Source: Phormidesmis priestleyi
Lineage (GTDB): Bacteria; Cyanobacteriota; Cyanobacteriia; Phormidesmidales; Phormidesmidaceae
Length of the DNA stretch: 8,329 nucleotides
Direction: 5' to 3'
NCBI GenBank assembly: GCA_003242115.1
Contig: QBMP01000084.1
Location: 4,055-12,383 of the forward strand
Made by a program: the position numbers and the translations under genes. A model generated the notes under the pieces. That model ran no database searches, had not been told where the DNA came from, and saw only the letters and a list, made by a program, of their open reading frames with translations. Numbering within the stretch: the first letter of the stretch is position 1; the number at the start of each line of letters is the position of its first letter. Below, one piece after another: positions 1-6,459 of this stretch.

Positions 1-461
<461 letters not shown>

Positions 462-465
462 CTAT

Positions 466-633
466 TCACACTTTTTGAGCATCAGGCTTTTTGAGCGACG
501 AATTCTCCTGGAAAGCGGTGTAAACAAAGACATGACTAGCAAAGTTAATGACGACCCGCCATTTGCCGGTTTGCGGATCGCGCAGCGAAATGAAAGGATT
601 AGGTTTTAGGGGACGACGGCTTGGAGTCGGCAT
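466..633 (-). CDS. Small 55-residue protein, unrecognised family
   Basis: This short reading frame runs from an ATG at 633 to a TGA at 466-468. The product begins MPTPSRRPLKPNPF and continues with RDPQTGKWRVV (residues 18-28). The first 14 residues are basic and proline-rich. A compact part with beta-strand-like stretches (residues 24-41) follows, ending in a polar tail. The composition looks like a genuine protein: ordinary codon use, no low-complexity run, and an aromatic and charge pattern unlike a random frame. It has no signal peptide or membrane segment. I have the impression of similar NPF...RDP.TG.W small proteins in other cyanobacteria but cannot name a family. A TATACT hexamer about 40 bp upstream could be its -10 box. 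It lies 112 bp ahead of the prolyl iminopeptidase on the same strand. No function is assigned. Confidence 0.6.
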   Translation of the reverse strand: MPTPSRRPLKPNPFISLRDPQTGKWRVVINFASHVFVYTAFQENSSLKKPDAQKV

Positions 634-672
634 ACTACACACTTTTTTAAACGCAGTGCTATTAGCTTACTG

Positions 673-678
673 AGTATA
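673..678 (-). promoter_or_regulatory. Candidate -10 box (TATACT) for the 55-residue gene
   Basis: On the minus strand TATACT matches the sigma-70 -10 consensus at 5 of 6 bases and would place a transcript start about 33 nt before the ATG at 633. No good -35 element sits at 16-18 bp, so the call rests on the -10 box alone. Confidence 0.25.
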
Positions 679-863
679 AAAAGATTAAGTGTGATTAAAG
701 TAGCTGGTGAGCGTGACAGGCATCACCCTAAGGGCGTTGAAGAAGGACGAAGTTGGCGCTAGTATTATCTGATATTTTTTAGCGGCAGTTGCTTCCAGAA
801 AGTTGATAGTCTTAAGTATTGATTTTGTTTCTATATTAAGGCTGATTTAAGATTGATATTGGA

Positions 864-961
864 ATGGCCAAAGAAATGGCCATGTTTTGAAAAGATTTTA
901 AAATTTAAAGCGTTTCTAAAACGCATTTTATGCATTTATTAGCTTCTGCTTACTGAAGCTA
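864..961 (+). promoter_or_regulatory. Three consecutive dyads in the glgX leader
   Basis: Three perfect inverted repeats follow one another shortly before glgX. ATGGCC (864-869) pairs with GGCCAT (878-883) across 8 nt. GCGTTT (910-915) pairs with AAACGC (919-924) across 3 nt. TAGCTTC (940-946) pairs with GAAGCTA (955-961) across 8 nt. The last ends 42 bp before the glgX ATG. None is followed by a T-run, so they are not intrinsic terminators. They could be operator sites or mRNA leader stems; the sequence does not decide which. Confidence 0.35.
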
Positions 962-1003
962 GAGCAATTTCGTTCTTGATCTATATCCTAAATTGCAACC
1001 CCT

Positions 1004-3190
1004 ATGAAGGTAGAAGTTTGGCCAGGGCGATCGCATCCGCTAGGCGCAACTTGGACAGGTGAAGGAACCAATTTTGCCCTGTTTTCTGAAAACGCTACGG
1101 GTGTCATCCTCTGTTTGTTTGATCACAATGGTGACGAAACTCAGGTGCGGCTGAGTAAGGTGACCAACTACGTGTGGCATGGGTTCTTACCGGGAATTGA
1201 GCCTCAGCAGCGCTATGGATTTCGAGTAGAAGGGCCTTATAAACCGCTCGAAGGTCATCGGTTTAATCCGCATAAGCTGCTAATTGATCCCTATGCGAAG
1301 GCGATTACAGGCGATATTCGCTTTGGCCCAGAGCTGTTTAGCTTTCCGATGGATCATTTTAGCGATCGCGATCTAGACCTAGAGTTTTCAACTGCTGACA
1401 GCGCTGCGGCAATGCCCAAATCGGTCGTCACCGATCCGAGCTTCGATTGGGCCGGAGACTGCGCCCCCGATATTCCCTGGGATCGCACCATTATTTACGA
1501 AGTTCACGTTCGCGGCTTTACGCAGCAAAACTTAAAAATTCCTGCCGAACTGCGAGGCACCTACGCAGGCATGGCGCATCCTGACGCGATCGCTCATCTC
1601 AAGCAATGGGGCATCACCGCCGTAGAGCTACTGCCTGTACACCACTACGACGTGCATCCTGGCCATCTTGTCACGACCGGCCTGCACAACTACTGGGGCT
1701 ACGATTCGCTCGGCTACTTTGCGCCCCACTCTGGCTACAGCGCTTCTGGCACCGATGGTCAGCAGGTAGGCCAACAGGTACAAGAATTTAAAGAAATGGT
1801 CAAAGCCCTACACAAAGAAGGGATTGAGGTCATTTTAGACGTGGTGTACAACCACACTGGCGAGGGCAACCACCTCGGCCCCACCTTCTCACTCAGGGGC
1901 ATTGATAACGCGGCCTACTATCGATTAATGGAAGCCGCGCCGCGCTACTACATGGACTTTACAGGCTGCGGCAACTCGCTCAACGTGCGCCATCCTCAAG
2001 TCCTCAAGCTGATTATGGACAGCCTGCGCTACTGGGTGCAAGAAATGCACGTCGATGGATTCCGGTTTGATCTCGCCTCGGCGCTGGCGCGTGAGCTGTA
2101 CGAAGTTGATCGACTCTCATCCTTTTTTGACATCATTCATCAAGATCCGGTACTTTCAACCACCAAGCTGATTGCCGAGCCCTGGGACTTAGGTGAAGGC
2201 GGCTATCAGGTCGGCAATTTCCCCTTGCTGTGGTCTGAATGGAACGGTAAATACCGCGACACTATTCGAGACTTTTGGCGCGGGGAGCACTATAGCCTGG
2301 GCGATTTTGCCTTTCGCTTTACCGGCAGCTCTGATCTCTATCAAGACGATGGGCGTTTGCCCCATGCCAGCATTAACTTTATTACGGCTCACGATGGCTT
2401 TACCCTCAATGATTTGGTGAGCTACAACGAAAAGCACAACGAGGCCAATGGGGAAGGCAATCGCGATGGCGAAAGCTACAATCGCGCCTGGAACTGTGGG
2501 GCTGAAGGCGCAACCGATGACCCTAAAATACTGACCCTGCGCGCTCAGCAGCGCCGTAATTTTTTAACAACGCTGCTGCTTTCTCAAGGTGTGCCGATGA
2601 TGCTGGGCGGCGATGAAATGGGCCGATCTACCGGCGGCAATAACAACACCTATTGCCAGGATAGCGAACTGTCTTGGTTTGACTGGCAGCTCAAAGCCTC
2701 TGAGCAAGCTCTGCTGATCTTTACTCAAAAGCTGATTGAGTTTCGCCAGAGCCATCCTATTTTCGCGCGGCATCAGTGGTTTTTTGGTCGTGAAATTCAC
2801 GGCTCTGGCGTGGTGGATATTGGCTGGTTTCACCCTGATGGCAGCACGATTGATGACAGCGAATGGCACGATAGCTCGACTAAGGCGATCGCCATCTTTT
2901 TAAACGGGGCCGAAATTCCTAACCTCAACAGCCGGGGCGAACGCATTTTTGACGATAGCTTTTTGTTGTTCTTTAATCCTTCCGGCGATCCCCTGCTCTT
3001 TAATATTCCTAAGTCCATTCAAAATCAGGAGTGGCAGGTTTTAATCGATACCAAAGAGCTAACTGGCTTTGTAGAATCAGGTAGGATCTACTGCCAGAAG
3101 CAGTCAGTAACGGTAGCGGCGCGATCGCTAATGGTGCTCAAGTGCTCACACTGTTTCAGCATGGCAGAGTTCAACCAATCTAACCCTTAG
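1004..3190 (+). CDS. glgX: Glycogen debranching enzyme GlgX (isoamylase-type, GH13)
   Basis: GlgX hydrolyses alpha-1,6 branch points in glycogen and limit dextrins in the cytosol, after glycogen phosphorylase has shortened the outer chains. The 728-residue product has a CBM48-type N-terminal domain (about residues 10-95, with PLGATW and NFALFSENA). A GH13 (alpha/beta)8 catalytic domain follows (about 155-590), then a C-terminal beta-sandwich (about 625-715). Catalytic motifs are intact: DVVYNHT at 279-285, DGFRFD with nucleophile Asp356, AEPWD with acid Glu392, and TAHDG with Asp464. The start MKVEVWPG fits the family; there is no Shine-Dalgarno sequence. At 728 residues it is somewhat longer than E. 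coli GlgX (657), partly through a tail after VAARSLMVLK that contains CSHC (714-717). An alkyltransferase-like gene follows after 51 bp on the same strand and may be co-transcribed. The family call is very secure; separation from TreX-type isoamylases rests on overall similarity. Confidence 0.96.
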   Translation: MKVEVWPGRSHPLGATWTGEGTNFALFSENATGVILCLFDHNGDETQVRLSKVTNYVWHGFLPGIEPQQRYGFRVEGPYKPLEGHRFNPHKLLIDPYAKAITGDIRFGPELFSFPMDHFSDRDLDLEFSTADSAAAMPKSVVTDPSFDWAGDCAPDIPWDRTIIYEVHVRGFTQQNLKIPAELRGTYAGMAHPDAIAHLKQWGITAVELLPVHHYDVHPGHLVTTGLHNYWGYDSLGYFAPHSGYSASGTDGQQVGQQVQEFKEMVKALHKEGIEVILDVVYNHTGEGNHLGPTFSLRGIDNAAYYRLMEAAPRYYMDFTGCGNSLNVRHPQVLKLIMDSLRYWVQEMHVDGFRFDLASALARELYEVDRLSSFFDIIHQDPVLSTTKLIAEPWDLGEGGYQVGNFPLLWSEWNGKYRDTIRDFWRGEHYSLGDFAFRFTGSSDLYQDDGRLPHASINFITAHDGFTLNDLVSYNEKHNEANGEGNRDGESYNRAWNCGAEGATDDPKILTLRAQQRRNFLTTLLLSQGVPMMLGGDEMGRSTGGNNNTYCQDSELSWFDWQLKASEQALLIFTQKLIEFRQSHPIFARHQWFFGREIHGSGVVDIGWFHPDGSTIDDSEWHDSSTKAIAIFLNGAEIPNLNSRGERIFDDSFLLFFNPSGDPLLFNIPKSIQNQEWQVLIDTKELTGFVESGRIYCQKQSVTVAARSLMVLKCSHCFSMAEFNQSNP

Positions 3191-3241
3191 CCTAGTCAGA
3201 CTCAGTAAGCACCGCTGCCAACAAAAAACTATCTCGATAAA

Positions 3242-3571
3242 ATGTCTTGCTATCCCAAAATCTTCGACATCGTTAGGCAAATCCCCTACGCTCAAGTGGC
3301 CACTTATGGCCAGGTCGCTGATTTGGCGGGATTAAGGGGCAAGCCGAGAGTGGTTGGCTATGCGCTATATCGCGTAACTGCTGATGCCACAATCCCTTGG
3401 CACAGAGTAATCAATGCCAAGGGTGAGGTCTCCCGGTCATCTCTTCGCCATGGTAATGATGATTTGCAGCAGCTTTTGCTAGAAAAAGAGGGGATCGCTT
3501 TTGTGAAAGGAAAGCTGGACTTAAAAAAGTATAGATGGCAGCCTCCGCTAGCACTCATTCAGTCACTGTAA
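3242..3571 (+). CDS. Alkyltransferase-like protein (ATL, MGMT-fold, catalytic Cys replaced by Trp)
   Basis: This 109-residue protein has only the C-terminal DNA-binding domain of O6-alkylguanine-DNA alkyltransferases. Where active enzymes have PCHR, this one reads IPWHRVI (51-57) with Trp53 in place of the acceptor cysteine. That is the hallmark of ATL proteins (E. coli YbaZ, S. pombe Atl1). Family members cannot remove the alkyl group; they flip out and flag O6-alkylguanine lesions for nucleotide excision repair. Other expected features are present: Tyr22 in the VATYGQVA helix-turn-helix, the arginine finger Arg36 in KPRVVGYAL, and a C-terminal LLLEKEGI helix. The start ATG lies 51 bp after glgX without a Shine-Dalgarno sequence, so it is either a second gene of that transcript or has its own weak promoter. 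The class is clear; the repair role is inferred from studied homologues. Confidence 0.92.
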   Translation: MSCYPKIFDIVRQIPYAQVATYGQVADLAGLRGKPRVVGYALYRVTADATIPWHRVINAKGEVSRSSLRHGNDDLQQLLLEKEGIAFVKGKLDLKKYRWQPPLALIQSL

Positions 3572-3638
3572 CCAAGCCTGTGATTAAAGCTGCAACTAAA
3601 ATTTCGAGCCAACCTGTGGTGAATAAGACAACGCACTT

Positions 3639-3905
3639 TTAAGCAGTCATCATCACAGAAGAAGCTATTGGCATCTCTATCTCAATAGTGAGTTCTTTGG
3701 GTTCAGCAATTTGCTCAATCATTGATTGGATTTGCTGTGCGCCTTCTTGCTGAAGATCCTCTATGTAACCAGCTTTAGCCTGAGCGGCTTCTCGCTGAGT
3801 GTCAAATGGGCCAAAGTAATAAATGCAATTTGGCTCTGCGGTGGTGATTTTGACCCACGAAGGATTTGAGAACAGTCCAAACAGGCTACTAAAGAAGTTT
3901 TTCAT
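3639..3905 (-). CDS. DUF1816 domain-containing protein
   Basis: This 88-residue protein matches the cyanobacterial DUF1816 family. The core WVKITTAEPNCIYYFGPFDT (residues 17-36), followed by an acidic helix with GYIEDLQQEGAQQI (46-59), is the signature pattern. The family is small, soluble and of unknown function; it resembles short linker-type domains, but no role should be assumed. The first 15 residues (MKNFFSSLFGLFSNP) are hydrophobic and could be an amphipathic helix, not a typical signal peptide. The tail after residue 68 is short and variable. It converges on the ATL gene with 67 bp between stop codons. It follows rlmB on the same strand, but after a 337-bp gap that leaves room for its own promoter. 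No Shine-Dalgarno sequence is visible before the ATG. Confidence 0.88.
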   Translation of the reverse strand: MKNFFSSLFGLFSNPSWVKITTAEPNCIYYFGPFDTQREAAQAKAGYIEDLQQEGAQQIQSMIEQIAEPKELTIEIEMPIASSVMMTA

Positions 3906-4242
3906 TGTAATATGAGGAATGGCTTACAGGTGGACGGTTGAGTTGGCCGATTGAGACCCACGGAATAGCTCACGTTTCATCGAAAGCGACATTAACTTTT
4001 ACTTTTAAGATAGGCCGATCAAATAACAAAACACTTAAGGCCTTCATTTTAGAACAGCTTTCTGGTTATGAATGGTTGGCAATAGCAGAGCAAAAAGAAA
4101 ACAGATTTGAAAGAAGCTGTCAGCAGAGCTGTCTATGTTACTGCATGGGCCAGTTTTCATCGGTTTTTGATTGTTTTTTTGACCGCTTGCGTTACTGATC
4201 CCGGCACTCATGTGTCATCAATCTGTCATCAATCTGTCATTC
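3906..4242. other. 337-bp gap between rlmB and the DUF1816 gene
   Basis: This stretch is downstream of rlmB and upstream of the DUF1816 gene, both on the minus strand, so it should hold a terminator and a promoter. I see neither clearly: there is no stable stem followed by a T-run for rlmB, and no paired -35/-10 for DUF1816. Two plus-strand frames cross it (TTG at 3938 to 4198, TTG at 4107 to 4301). They have non-ATG starts, no family resemblance, and one runs into rlmB, so I do not count them as genes. The rlmB-proximal end carries an 11-bp tandem repeat. Confidence 0.45.
4213..4240. repeat. 11-bp tandem repeat, 2.5 copies, just past the rlmB stop
   Basis: TGTCATCAATC occurs at 4213-4223 and 4224-4234, and a partial third copy TGTCAT at 4235-4240 ends 2 bp from the rlmB stop codon (4243-4245). 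The two full copies are identical. It is non-coding unless rlmB is read through. Confidence 0.85.
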
Positions 4243-5457
4243 TTAGCCGTCACTCATCAAATCGTTGGATTGATCTGCATCGCCTTGAGCTGCACTATTG
4301 AGGGATATTGCCGGTAACTTGTTCAACCAAGTTTGGCGGTATATCTCATAAAGTGCCATACCTGTGGCGACGGAAGCATTAAGGTTAGGCGTTTTACCCT
4401 TAAGCTCAATGGCAACCAAAACATCGCAAATGTTTTGTACTGAAAGGCTAAGGCCGTTGCCTTCAGCTCCCACCACTAAGACTACAGGCGATGAAAAGTC
4501 TGTAGTGTGGATGGGTTGCGCTGCTTCAGCTGCTAATCCGTAAATCCAAAAGCCGCTACTCTTTAGGTATTCTAACGACTGGCCCAAATTAACAACTCTA
4601 GCAATCGGAAGATTTTCTAAAGCACCTGCGGCAACTTTGGCAACAGTCGATGTTATTCCCACCGCTCGGCGCTGCGGAATCACGATTCCTTGAGCCCCGA
4701 TTGCTTCGGCTGAGCGAATAATGGCACCTAAATTATGGGGATCGGTAATGCCATCGGCGGCAATAATTACCGGCCGACGGGCAGCGGCTTTTGCCTGCTC
4801 AACGAGCTTTTCTAATTCAACATACCCATAAGCAGATACTTGAGCGACGATGCCTTGATGATTCGCCCCTTGAGTAAGCTGGCCGAGGCGCAACCCATCG
4901 ACTTCATCGATCACCGCACCGTTGGCTTTGGCCTCAATAATCAAAGGTCGAAAGCGAGCATCGTATCGAAGCTTGGCGTTCACCCATAGGCGGTTGAGCG
5001 ATCGCTTAGCTTCAATCGCGGCTTCTACCGAGTGGCGACCGTAGATTAAATCGGGGCTGAGTCCTTCTTCTAAGAGTTGAGACGTACTTTCCGAAGTGGG
5101 TGTGTCTGACGTAGCGTATCTGTTGTCTGAAGCGGGTCTACGGCGATTTTCAGTCTTGTCAGACTTATCTTTATAGCTACCTTTGGGCGGGCGGTGAGAG
5201 CCGCTGCGAATTGGACTTGGCCCTTTACCTGCAAACTTATTGCCAACGGTCGGTTTATCGCTTGCTGAATATGGGCGATCAGTTCGTCTCGGTCGATCAT
5301 CTTCTGAAGACGCTGACTGCGGCTTTAGCTTAGGCTTTGAGCTAGGCTTTGGGCCCGATACGTAAGAAGATTTCCCGGGATTTTTGGGGCCGTTTTTTTT
5401 GCCCGGAGACGTAAAAGAGCGTTTTGGATTAGGGGATGGATTATCTGAGCCACTCAC
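4243..5457 (-). CDS. rlmB: 23S rRNA (guanosine-2'-O)-methyltransferase RlmB, with long basic N-terminal tail
   Basis: This SPOUT-class (TrmH family) enzyme uses S-adenosylmethionine to 2'-O-methylate a guanosine of the 23S rRNA peptidyl-transferase loop (G2251 in E. coli). The product has 404 residues. Residues 1 to about 130 are a disordered tail rich in Pro, Ser, Lys, Arg and Gly. Then comes a substrate-binding domain starting [14 protein letters not shown] (137-150) with NHQGIVAQV (199-207). The knotted domain carries motif 1 [12 protein letters not shown] (239-250, with Asn242 and catalytic-type Arg248), motif 2 [10 protein letters not shown] (328-337) and motif 3 NLNASVA (358-364). The start is a GTG with AGAGGA 7 nt upstream, and the next in-frame stop lies close upstream, so this is the first usable start. 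It follows mrnC by 108 bp on the same strand. E. coli RlmB (about 240 residues) lacks the tail. The exact target nucleotide is inferred. Confidence 0.92.
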   Translation of the reverse strand: MSGSDNPSPNPKRSFTSPGKKNGPKNPGKSSYVSGPKPSSKPKLKPQSASSEDDRPRRTDRPYSASDKPTVGNKFAGKGPSPIRSGSHRPPKGSYKDKSDKTENRRRPASDNRYATSDTPTSESTSQLLEEGLSPDLIYGRHSVEAAIEAKRSLNRLWVNAKLRYDARFRPLIIEAKANGAVIDEVDGLRLGQLTQGANHQGIVAQVSAYGYVELEKLVEQAKAAARRPVIIAADGITDPHNLGAIIRSAEAIGAQGIVIPQRRAVGITSTVAKVAAGALENLPIARVVNLGQSLEYLKSSGFWIYGLAAEAAQPIHTTDFSSPVVLVVGAEGNGLSLSVQNICDVLVAIELKGKTPNLNASVATGMALYEIYRQTWLNKLPAISLNSAAQGDADQSNDLMSDG

Positions 5458-5464
5458 GCGGTGT

Positions 5465-5470
5465 TCCTCT
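5465..5470 (-). promoter_or_regulatory. Shine-Dalgarno site for the GTG start of rlmB
   Basis: AGAGGA on the minus strand lies 7 nt before the GTG at 5457. It supports the GTG as the true start and is one of only two clear ribosome-binding sites in the window. Confidence 0.6.
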
Positions 5471-5565
5471 GTAATGATGTCTGTCTAATAGCTTTTTGGC
5501 TGAATAGTTTTGGCGGCTGGCTTTCTATTTAGCGTTCTATCAGCGTATGCGGACTGAATGAGTAC

Positions 5566-5967
5566 TTACGCTATCTCTACGTGGCTTAGTAGCTCTAGCA
5601 GGCGCGAGTGATCGCTGAGATAGAGAAACCCAATCAGGGTTTCAAACCCAGTTGCTTTTTGATAGTTTGACGGATCTGCTCGACGGTGGCGGCCGGAGGT
5701 GGCGTTGCGGCCACGACGGAGGATGTCTTTTTCGGTATCGGTTAAATGGGGGATCAGGCTTTCGATGAGCTGTGCCTGCTGCTCGGCTTTGACGTGAGCG
5801 ACGACCTGATGATGATAGTCGCGAATGCGTTTGGCCGGGAATAAAAGACGCGATCGCACGTACAGCTCAAAAACGGCGTCTCCAATGTACGCCAAAGAAA
5901 CGGGTGCGATTGCACCGATCTCGGTCGGCGACAGTGGGGCCGGTGAAAATGGGAGCAACGAAACCAT
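5566..5967 (-). CDS. mrnC: Mini-ribonuclease III (MrnC)
   Basis: MrnC is an RNase III-type dimeric endonuclease made of the catalytic domain alone, with no dsRNA-binding domain. In Bacillus it matures the ends of 23S rRNA from double-stranded precursors. The 133-residue product has the usual length. LAYIGDAVFELYVR (25-38) is the RNase III signature helix with acidic Asp30. LRRGRNA (83-89) is the characteristic basic loop. YQKATGFETLIGFLYL (102-117) carries the second acidic metal-ligand motif with Glu109. The ATG at 5967 has only weak ribosome-binding sequence. The gene sits between the STAS gene (74 bp upstream) and rlmB (108 bp downstream) on one strand. Pairing with rlmB puts two 23S rRNA maturation enzymes side by side. 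A 9-bp hairpin lies in its leader. The family call is secure; substrate in this organism is inferred. Confidence 0.94.
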   Translation of the reverse strand: MVSLLPFSPAPLSPTEIGAIAPVSLAYIGDAVFELYVRSRLLFPAKRIRDYHHQVVAHVKAEQQAQLIESLIPHLTDTEKDILRRGRNATSGRHRRADPSNYQKATGFETLIGFLYLSDHSRLLELLSHVEIA

Positions 5968-5993
5968 AGGTTAGCTCTCAGCAGCCCTTGGCA

Positions 5994-6015
5994 AGGTTCA
6001 GCGGCGGCTGAACCT
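5994..6015. terminator. 9-bp perfect stem-loop between the STAS gene and mrnC
   Basis: AGGTTCAGC (5994-6002) pairs perfectly with GCTGAACCT (6007-6015) across a GGCG loop. On the plus strand it is followed by AAAG and six Ts, the form of an intrinsic terminator, but no plus-strand gene precedes it here. On the minus strand, the direction of the genes, no T-run follows, so there it would be an mRNA stem 26 nt ahead of the mrnC ATG. The stem is certain; its role as terminator, processing site or antisense stop is open. Confidence 0.55.
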
Positions 6016-6016
6016 A

Positions 6017-6055
6017 AAGTTTTTTATCTGAAGTTTTTTAGCTAGAGGTTTTTTA
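6017..6055. repeat. Three near-identical 10-mers at 14-15 bp spacing at the STAS 3' end
   Basis: AAGTTTTTTA occurs at 6017-6026 and 6031-6040, and AGGTTTTTTA at 6046-6055. The last copy overlaps the final codons and TAG stop of the STAS gene (stop at 6042-6044). The first abuts the stem-loop at 5994-6015. They look like slippage copies of the gene's terminal segment. Confidence 0.6.
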
Positions 6056-6410
6056 GATTTTCGATAGCAGCATCTACGCTCGACTGTAGAGACAAAAATT
6101 GCTCTAAGCGCACAAGTTTAACCGTCTGGGTGACCCGGGGATTGCTGACTACCTGAACGCTGCCACTTTCGCCTTTAGCTTTTTTGACTAAGCGAACTAG
6201 CGCACCTAAGCCAGAGCTGTCTACAAAATCAATCGTAGAGAGATCCAAAATGATATGGGCTGGGCCATCTTCGATGTATTTATTTAAAACCTTTAAAAAA
6301 GTCGGTTCTGAAAACGCATCCAAAAGCCCAGTGAGGCGAAAAATTTGACATTTTCCCCTAACCTCGCGGGTGCCTCTAAGACTGACTGTTAGGGTAAGCG
6401 ACTCAGCGAT
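6042..6410 (-). CDS. STAS-domain protein, anti-sigma factor antagonist-like (SpoIIAA/RsbV type); start codon uncertain, probably ATC
   Basis: STAS antagonists of this type bind an anti-sigma or switch kinase and are controlled by phosphorylation of a serine. The conserved core reads LDAFSEPTFLKVL, then IILDLSTIDFVDSSGLGAL. In DSSGLG the first Ser (Ser65 in the numbering used here) aligns with Ser58 phosphorylated in B. subtilis SpoIIAA. The first NTG start in frame, TTG at 6323, would remove the N-terminal strands. Yet upstream codons in the same frame encode LTLTVSLRGTREV and CQIFRLTGLL, which fit beta strands 1-2 of the fold. Between the upstream in-frame TAG (6432-6434) and that region there is no ATG, GTG, TTG or CTG. 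I therefore place the start at ATC (6408-6410), 8 nt after AGGAGG, giving 122 residues. A frameshift from an overlapping ATG ORF or a sequencing indel is possible. It has its own promoter and leads into mrnC after 74 bp. The partner protein is not in the window. Confidence 0.85.
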   Translation of the reverse strand: MAESLTLTVSLRGTREVRGKCQIFRLTGLLDAFSEPTFLKVLNKYIEDGPAHIILDLSTIDFVDSSGLGALVRLVKKAKGESGSVQVVSNPRVTQTVKLVRLEQFLSLQSSVDAAIENLKNL

Positions 6411-6438
6411 GGGAGGATCCTCCTGATATGCCTAGCAT
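6403..6438 (-). other. 11-codon ATG-started ORF overlapping the STAS start region
   Basis: ATG at 6438 opens a frame of eleven codons (MLGISGGSSHR) that ends at TGA (6403-6405), just inside the STAS frame. It contains the AGGAGG site. Its frame is offset so that a single +1 step before the TGA would enter the STAS frame. It could be a leader peptide coupled to STAS translation, the true N-terminus reached by frameshift, or chance. Confidence 0.3.
6419..6424 (-). promoter_or_regulatory. Perfect Shine-Dalgarno AGGAGG, 8 nt before an ATC codon
   Basis: AGGAGG on the minus strand is the strongest ribosome-binding sequence in the window. Eight nucleotides on lies ATC (6408-6410), in frame with the STAS domain. 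It lies in the palindrome GGAGGATCCTCC (6412-6423), which can fold as GGAG and CTCC around a GATC loop and would mask the site. Confidence 0.6.
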
Positions 6439-6459
6439 TGAACGAGAATATGACGCTTA

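Larger units (their letters stand above)
634..1003. other. 370-bp AT-rich intergenic region between divergent genes
   Basis: This region separates the minus-strand 55-residue gene from plus-strand glgX and must hold promoters for both. The right half (about 770-1003) is clearly AT-rich and carries three small dyads, listed separately. The left part holds a more GC-balanced island (about 690-762) that reads GTG then 22 further codons to a TAG at 760-762. I do not count this as a gene, because it has no start signals and no recognisable product. I found no convincing -35/-10 pair for glgX. TATATT at 832-837 and TATATC at 982-987 are the only -10-like sites, and neither has a matching -35. No tRNA or known riboswitch was recognised. 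Confidence 0.5.

Noticed and set aside
691..762. A 23-codon GTG-started frame, and a faint likeness of its DNA to the GAAGGACG segment near the 5' end of 23S rRNA
   Set aside because: It has no start signals or recognisable product, and the rRNA-like match is too short to mean anything. I cannot test for a degenerate repeat without a search.
3572..3638. A terminator between the convergent ATL and DUF1816 genes
   Set aside because: Only an imperfect direct repeat (CCAAGCCTGTG and CCAACCTGTG) is visible; there is no stem followed by a T-run.
3938..4198. An 86-codon plus-strand frame in the gap between rlmB and DUF1816
   Set aside because: It has a TTG start, no ribosome-binding site, mixed composition and no family pattern. 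It looks like an open frame in non-coding DNA.
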